Assembly: GCA_021773055.1 (NCBI GenBank)
Contig: JAJFKV010000025.1
Coordinates: 35,577-99,576 of the forward strand
Length of the DNA stretch: 64,000 nt
Direction of reading: 5' to 3'
Source: Woeseiaceae bacterium
GTDB taxonomy: Bacteria > Pseudomonadota > Gammaproteobacteria > Steroidobacterales > Woeseiaceae
The position numbers and the translations under genes are program-made. The notes under the pieces are model-generated. The model worked only from the letters and a program-made list of their open reading frames with translations, ran no database searches and had not been told where the DNA came from. This document shows positions 60,015 through 64,000 of the stretch, piece after piece; the stretch's first letter is position 1, and each line of letters starts with the position of its first letter.

Positions 60015-60124
60015 TTCGTTTCGGCGCTGCCGCGACCTCTGTTAAACTTCGCACTGCCCACGGAACCGCCGGTGTTTGCGCTGGTCCCATACGTCAGGGT
60101 CTTTGTCTTTCAGGAATTGCCTAC

Positions 60125-60901
60125 ATGAGTCGTACCACACTTAGTTCTTACTCACTTTCACTATTCGGTTTATTGACAATCGGGTTGCTGGGCAGTGCGT
60201 CTGTCATTGCTGACGAAGCAAGCGCAGATGCGAAGCTCGAAGCCGCTCGCGCGAGAATAAATGCGATGTTCCAGGAAATCGGACCCGAGAACGTAACATT
60301 GAGCCCGGTTGATGGCTGGTACACCGTGCACAAGGGTGCAATTGTCGCGTACGTATCGGGCGATGGTCGCTACCTGCTGCAGGGCGATATGATCGACCTC
60401 GACACTCAGGTGAACCTGAGCGAGAAGAAACGGACGGACTCTCGTCGGGAGACGATGTCCAGGTTGAGCGACGACGAGGCCATCATGTTTTCGCCGGTTG
60501 AAACCAAACATCGAATAACGATTTTTACGGATGTCGATTGCACCTACTGTCGCAAGTTGCACAGCCAGATGGACGAGTATTTGGCGCAAGGCATAGAGAT
60601 TCGCTACCTGTTGTATCCACGCGGTGGACCAGCGTCTCGCTCCTGGAATACGTCAGAGGAAGTCTGGTGTGCACGAGATCGAAATAGTGCATTGACAGCG
60701 GCGAAGCTGGACCGGGATTTCGAAACAAACAAATGCGACGCATCGGCGATCACCAGGCACTACATGCTGGGTCAGGATGTTGGTCTTACGGGTACACCCG
60801 CGATCGTATTTGAGGACGGAACTTTGTTAAGTGGCTACCTGCCGCCGGCAGCTTTAGCCAGCCGCCTGCAACTTACTGAGCAGGCCGCAGCGAACAACTG
60901 A
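60125..60901 (+). CDS. dsbC: Thiol:disulfide interchange protein DsbC-type
   Basis: Signal peptide; ITIFTDVDCTYCRKLHSQMDEYLAQGIEIRYLLYPRGG; VGLTGTPAIVFEDGTLLSGYLPP. Confidence 0.94.
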   Translation: MSRTTLSSYSLSLFGLLTIGLLGSASVIADEASADAKLEAARARINAMFQEIGPENVTLSPVDGWYTVHKGAIVAYVSGDGRYLLQGDMIDLDTQVNLSEKKRTDSRRETMSRLSDDEAIMFSPVETKHRITIFTDVDCTYCRKLHSQMDEYLAQGIEIRYLLYPRGGPASRSWNTSEEVWCARDRNSALTAAKLDRDFETNKCDASAITRHYMLGQDVGLTGTPAIVFEDGTLLSGYLPPAALASRLQLTEQAAANN

Positions 60902-60918
60902 TTCAAAATCCACTTGAG

Positions 60919-61452
60919 TCAGGACTTTGCGCGCCTGAGTTCGTGGAAGTGAACGCCGTTGTTCTCGCCGCGATCCTCAAAGAATTTCTTTAGCGCAAAT
61001 TTGCCGCTGTCGAACGCGAGCTCATCCCAGGGAATTTCATCCTCGCTGAATAACTGCGTGTCCAGACTTTCTTCACCGACACCAAAATTACCGACCAGCT
61101 TGCCGCAGAAGAAAATATGTACCTGGCCGGCATCGACAACGTCGACACTCGCAAACTGGTGACTGATATCCACAGTCGCGCAAGCCTCTTCAAGCGTTTC
61201 CCTGGCAGCACCACCAGCAAGAGTTTCGCCGAGTTCCATGAAACCTGCGGGTATAGTCCAGTAACCGTAACGTGGTTCGATTGAGCGTTTACAAAGCAGC
61301 ACTTTGCCTTCACTCTCGACGATGCAGCCGACGACATTTAATGGGTTTTGGTAATGAACCGTACCGCAATCGTCACAGATCGCTCGTTCACGATTATCAT
61401 CATCGGGGGTCCTGCGGCTATTCTTGCCGCCGCAAATTGAGCAGTACTTCAT
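60919..61452 (-). CDS. NUDIX hydrolase with N-terminal zinc ribbon
   Basis: MKYCSICGGKNSRRTPDDDNRERAICDDCGTVHYQNP; Nudix box GFMELGETLAGGAARETLEEACA; upstream ORF extension rejected. Confidence 0.92.
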   Translation of the reverse strand: MKYCSICGGKNSRRTPDDDNRERAICDDCGTVHYQNPLNVVGCIVESEGKVLLCKRSIEPRYGYWTIPAGFMELGETLAGGAARETLEEACATVDISHQFASVDVVDAGQVHIFFCGKLVGNFGVGEESLDTQLFSEDEIPWDELAFDSGKFALKKFFEDRGENNGVHFHELRRAKS

Positions 61453-61473
61453 AGTGCCAGCAAGTTCCAAAGA

Positions 61474-61526
61474 TGGTGCCGGGAGCGGGAATCGAAACCG
61501 CACTTCCGAAGAAACCGGATTTTGAA
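61474..61526 (-). pseudogene. 3' fragment of tRNA-Leu(CAA), probable att-site remnant
   Basis: Minus strand: TTCAAAATCCGGTTTCTTCGGAAGTGCGGTTTCGATTCCCGCTCCCGGCACCA, i.e. CAA anticodon loop, class II variable arm hairpin, T arm with TTCGATT, acceptor 3' strand plus encoded CCA; no 5' half. Confidence 0.75.
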
Positions 61527-61654
61527 GTCGATTCCGGGCCGCCGCAACGATACTAGAGCGACCTGGAATCCACAAGATCATGGCTATTGGGTGAGTCTAT
61601 TATCGTCGGGATCGGTTTAGTTCATCGGAATACTGCCCGGAGCGCCTCGTGGAA

Positions 61655-61684
61655 TGACAGCTTTACCGCGGAAAGCGGACGCTG
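61655..61684 (+). repeat. Semi-palindromic repeat unit (family TGACCGCTNT...AAGCRGACGKTC)
   Basis: tgacagctttaccgcggaaagcggacgctg. Confidence 0.5.
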
Positions 61685-61700
61685 CTCTTTTCAACCCGAC

Positions 61701-62276
61701 CTACGCCGAGTGCTGCAATCCTGACCACTCATCGCGAGTAATCCGATAGTTGGGGCCGTCTTCCCCGTAGCACCGTGTCAGTCCGCGATCGGCGAATCCT
61801 ATTTTTTTCAAAACGTTTCGAGATGCGACGTTGCCACCTTCAAACGTTGCAACGACTTCGGTCAAACGTGACTCTTCAAACGCCATTCGAAGGAGTCGTC
61901 GACCAGCCTCTGTCGCGTAACCCTTACCCCATGCGGATCGTTTCAGAAAATATCCGATCTCAACATCACCGTCCGGTATTTGGCCCGGTGTCACAAGACT
62001 GAAGTCAGTGTCGTCTTCTTCGACTGGCATGGGCAACAGAGCAATACTGCCAAATTTTTCGCCACTGCTTCGATTTGAGATACACCAGATACCGATGCAG
62101 CCATTGCCGCCCCTTTTTGTCCAATTCGACATTTCCCTGCGAATCTCATCCTCTTCCACGACGCCGCCTGCAAACTTCAGTACGTCGGGGTCGGTGAACA
62201 TCTCTATCGCAAGATCAACATCTGCCGCGTCGAACGGGGTCAACGTCAGGCGCTTGCTGTGAAGTACGAGGTTCAT
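61701..62276 (-). CDS. GNAT-family N-acetyltransferase (RimJ/RimL-like)
   Basis: LHSKRLTLTPFDAADVDLAIEMF..., GYFLKRSAWGKGYATEAGRRLLRMAFEE, GGNVASRNVLKKIGF. Confidence 0.92.
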   Translation of the reverse strand: MNLVLHSKRLTLTPFDAADVDLAIEMFTDPDVLKFAGGVVEEDEIRREMSNWTKRGGNGCIGIWCISNRSSGEKFGSIALLPMPVEEDDTDFSLVTPGQIPDGDVEIGYFLKRSAWGKGYATEAGRRLLRMAFEESRLTEVVATFEGGNVASRNVLKKIGFADRGLTRCYGEDGPNYRITRDEWSGLQHSA

Positions 62277-62318
62277 CAGTAAATAGTGAGTAATAAGCCT
62301 ATTGAAGTCTAGTCCGTA

Positions 62319-62716
62319 TGACCGCTTTGCGTGAAAGAGGACGTTCGGGGTGGGGATAAAAAATTTCCTCCATTTGACTGCTGTAGAGCGGCTGCTTTAC
62401 CCCCGAATGCAGCCCCTGGGCTGTTAGACTGCTGAGAGACTGCTACTGACCCAAAGCAGACGGTCGCCGAAATCACTTAGCAACGATTATTAGTACAGAT
62501 CGAATGACCGCTATCGCCTACAAGCAGACGGTCAGAATCGCCGCAAACTGCCTCGGTGACAGACGGTACCCAGCCAATAGCGGCCGTCCGGCAGCGGTAA
62601 GTACTGACCCATTTTGCTCGCTCGTTTTGAAGGTCTGCTTTACCTGAAACTTGCCGTTCAAATGACTATTTTGTTGCGATGGCGAAGGACGGCTGTCGGC
62701 CACAAGCAGACGTTCG
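62319..62716. repeat. Cluster of semi-palindromic repeat units
   Basis: Units at 62319-62346, 62438-62465, 62505-62533, 62558-62588 (inverted, degenerate), 62632-62660, 62688-62716. Confidence 0.65.
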
Positions 62717-62766
62717 TCGCGCCTTTAGATGATTCTTTTCGAGCATACAACGTCGACTTTTTTCAA

Positions 62767-63585
62767 CTACAGTAATTTGGCTTTTACCGCTTCCAATGTG
62801 CAAGAGCTTCGCTCATTGGACCTCGCTAAAGAAGTACCAGATTCGAACCACGCTCGGAATGTTTGCGTGGAGTTCGGTGCGACCAATACAGTCTTTATGT
62901 GCTTTTCCTCCATTGCAACTTCGCTTTCTTGCACTTCTGACGTGAGAGAAAAGCGAATCAATGTGATGGTGACGTTCGGGTTATTGTTCGTGATTGAAAA
63001 ATCCGAAAACAGCTTCTCAGTAGGCGGTGTTTCGGTGCTTGGGACAATTGAACATTTGTTATTCACGCGACCCGTCACCGGAGGTACGCCTTTGGCCGGC
63101 TCGGTACACGCTAGTTCGACCTTATCTAACTGTTCCGAGCTGACGTCGCTTTCTGTGTGTTGTTTCATGCTCTCAGCGATGGCTTCACGCGGTGAACAGA
63201 ACGTAGGTACTTGCCATCTTCTCTGAGTGTCGAAATTGCGATCTTTGATACCTGACGGATACGCACGATATATTCGGGCGCATCGATTGCGCTTATTCCA
63301 ATTGTGCCTGTAGTACTCGCTCCAAGTGACGACGCCGTCGCCTTCGCAATCCATCCTGTCGAACCAAATTAAGAAAGGATCATTTACCAGAGTACCACCT
63401 GCATGCTCCCACTCCGAGCGAGTGAGTTTGTCATCTCCGTTAATATCACGACCAACAAAGCTATCGCTTCTACCTCGAAACCCGTCGCCACTCCAATTAT
63501 GATCCTCGCAGGCGACCTGGGTACTGGTAACTATGACTAACGTCGCGATCATTAACGCGCACTGTGCGTAATTCCGATACTTCAT
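62767..63585 (-). CDS. Secreted EF-hand domain protein
   Basis: Signal-like MKYRNYAQCALMIATLVIVTSTQVAC; EF loops DINGDDKLTRSE and DCEGDGVVTWSE; C-terminal region of unknown family. Confidence 0.7.
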   Translation of the reverse strand: MKYRNYAQCALMIATLVIVTSTQVACEDHNWSGDGFRGRSDSFVGRDINGDDKLTRSEWEHAGGTLVNDPFLIWFDRMDCEGDGVVTWSEYYRHNWNKRNRCARIYRAYPSGIKDRNFDTQRRWQVPTFCSPREAIAESMKQHTESDVSSEQLDKVELACTEPAKGVPPVTGRVNNKCSIVPSTETPPTEKLFSDFSITNNNPNVTITLIRFSLTSEVQESEVAMEEKHIKTVLVAPNSTQTFRAWFESGTSLARSNERSSCTLEAVKAKLL

Positions 63586-63820
63586 CAATTCCGATCCATA
63601 CAAAGTCTTGATGAGATACTGCTCGGAGAAAGTGGCGATGCCGTGCGGTTCGCATGTCCGCATTGGGTCAACTGCAGGAATCATAACCCAAGAAGTACGA
63701 CTGGCTGCTAATGCGAACCTTAGCCGCCTGTCGTTCGTTCGACGCGCGACTGTCGCAGTGCGGCCACTTGCAGTGATTCGCCAAAGACATTTGTTACCGA
63801 AACTTCGAATAGCCGCGATT

Positions 63821-63849
63821 TCTGCTTTCGCCTATGAGCGGACAGTCGA
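63821..63849 (+). repeat. Semi-palindromic repeat unit (same family)
   Basis: tctgctttcgcctatgagcggacagtcga. Confidence 0.5.
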
Positions 63850-64000
63850 CAAATGGAAATTGTTGCTAGTGAATCAGATCGAGGATCAACCGAATAACCC
63901 ACCACCACAAGATTCCAAACTGTATGAGAAAAAATGCGAACCGTACCTCCACAGCACGTACCGACGTCGAGATAAGATGGGTCGTGGACTGAGCAACTCT

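Noticed and set aside
61474-61570. Intact tRNA (tRNA-Leu or tRNA-Sec) on the minus strand
   Set aside because: No 5' acceptor strand, no D arm, and the anticodon 5' stem does not pair; the loop TTCAAAA fits Leu(CAA), so only a 3' fragment is supported
61452-61581. N-terminal extension of the NUDIX ORF (MILWIPGRSSIVAAARNRLQNPVSSEVRFRFPLPAPS...)
   Set aside because: This stretch is the tRNA-Leu fragment translated in frame; the protein clearly begins at MKYCSICGGKN
62319-62716. CRISPR array
   Set aside because: Repeat units are degenerate, irregularly spaced and in both orientations; no cas genes
61655-63849. Integron attC sites
   Set aside because: The repeat units lack the RYYYAAC...GTTRRRY core pair that defines attC, and no integron integrase is present
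63720-63908. 62-aa ORF at the right edge
   Set aside because: No motif, overlaps a repeat unit; not supportable as a gene

Overview
The window looks like an ordinary, densely coded, moderately GC-rich bacterial chromosome segment. It is probably from a marine-type gammaproteobacterium (an inference from gene families; no taxonomic search was possible). About 54 protein-coding genes can be supported. Main blocks: a DksA/TraR-type zinc-finger protein and an orphan FixJ-type response regulator; a TetR-controlled ABC-2/HlyD exporter; queF; a cyanophycin block (cyanophycinase, CphA, and a second Mur-ligase protein without an evident ATP-grasp domain); a PhoU-like/PiT phosphate transporter pair; a gamma-glutamyl/polyamine catabolism block (GGT, MFS, two PuuA-like glutamine synthetases, IclR, NhaC, PuuD-like, aminotransferase, agmatinase, TetR); a large (pseudo)receiver-TM-TonB fusion protein; thrS and glnS; a two-lobed retropepsin-like protein; a SAM hydroxide adenosyltransferase and a YhhQ-like transporter; two acyl-CoA dehydrogenases; a molybdopterin operon (moaA-moaC-mobA-moaD-moaE); a cysteine synthase-glutaredoxin fusion; NAD-GDH; zapE; ETF-QO; thiolase; xerD and dsbC. 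The right end (from about 61.47 kb) looks accessory. It starts at a 3' tRNA-Leu(CAA) fragment that resembles an att-site remnant, and it carries a family of short semi-palindromic repeats (TGACCGCTNT...AAGCAGACGGTC) and a secreted EF-hand protein. Other noncoding signals are perfect inverted-repeat operators in front of the TetR and IclR genes, and REP-like GTAGGAGC elements at gene 3' ends, three of which supply the TAG stop codon of an unrelated gene. No CRISPR array, rRNA, intact tRNA or transposase was found.
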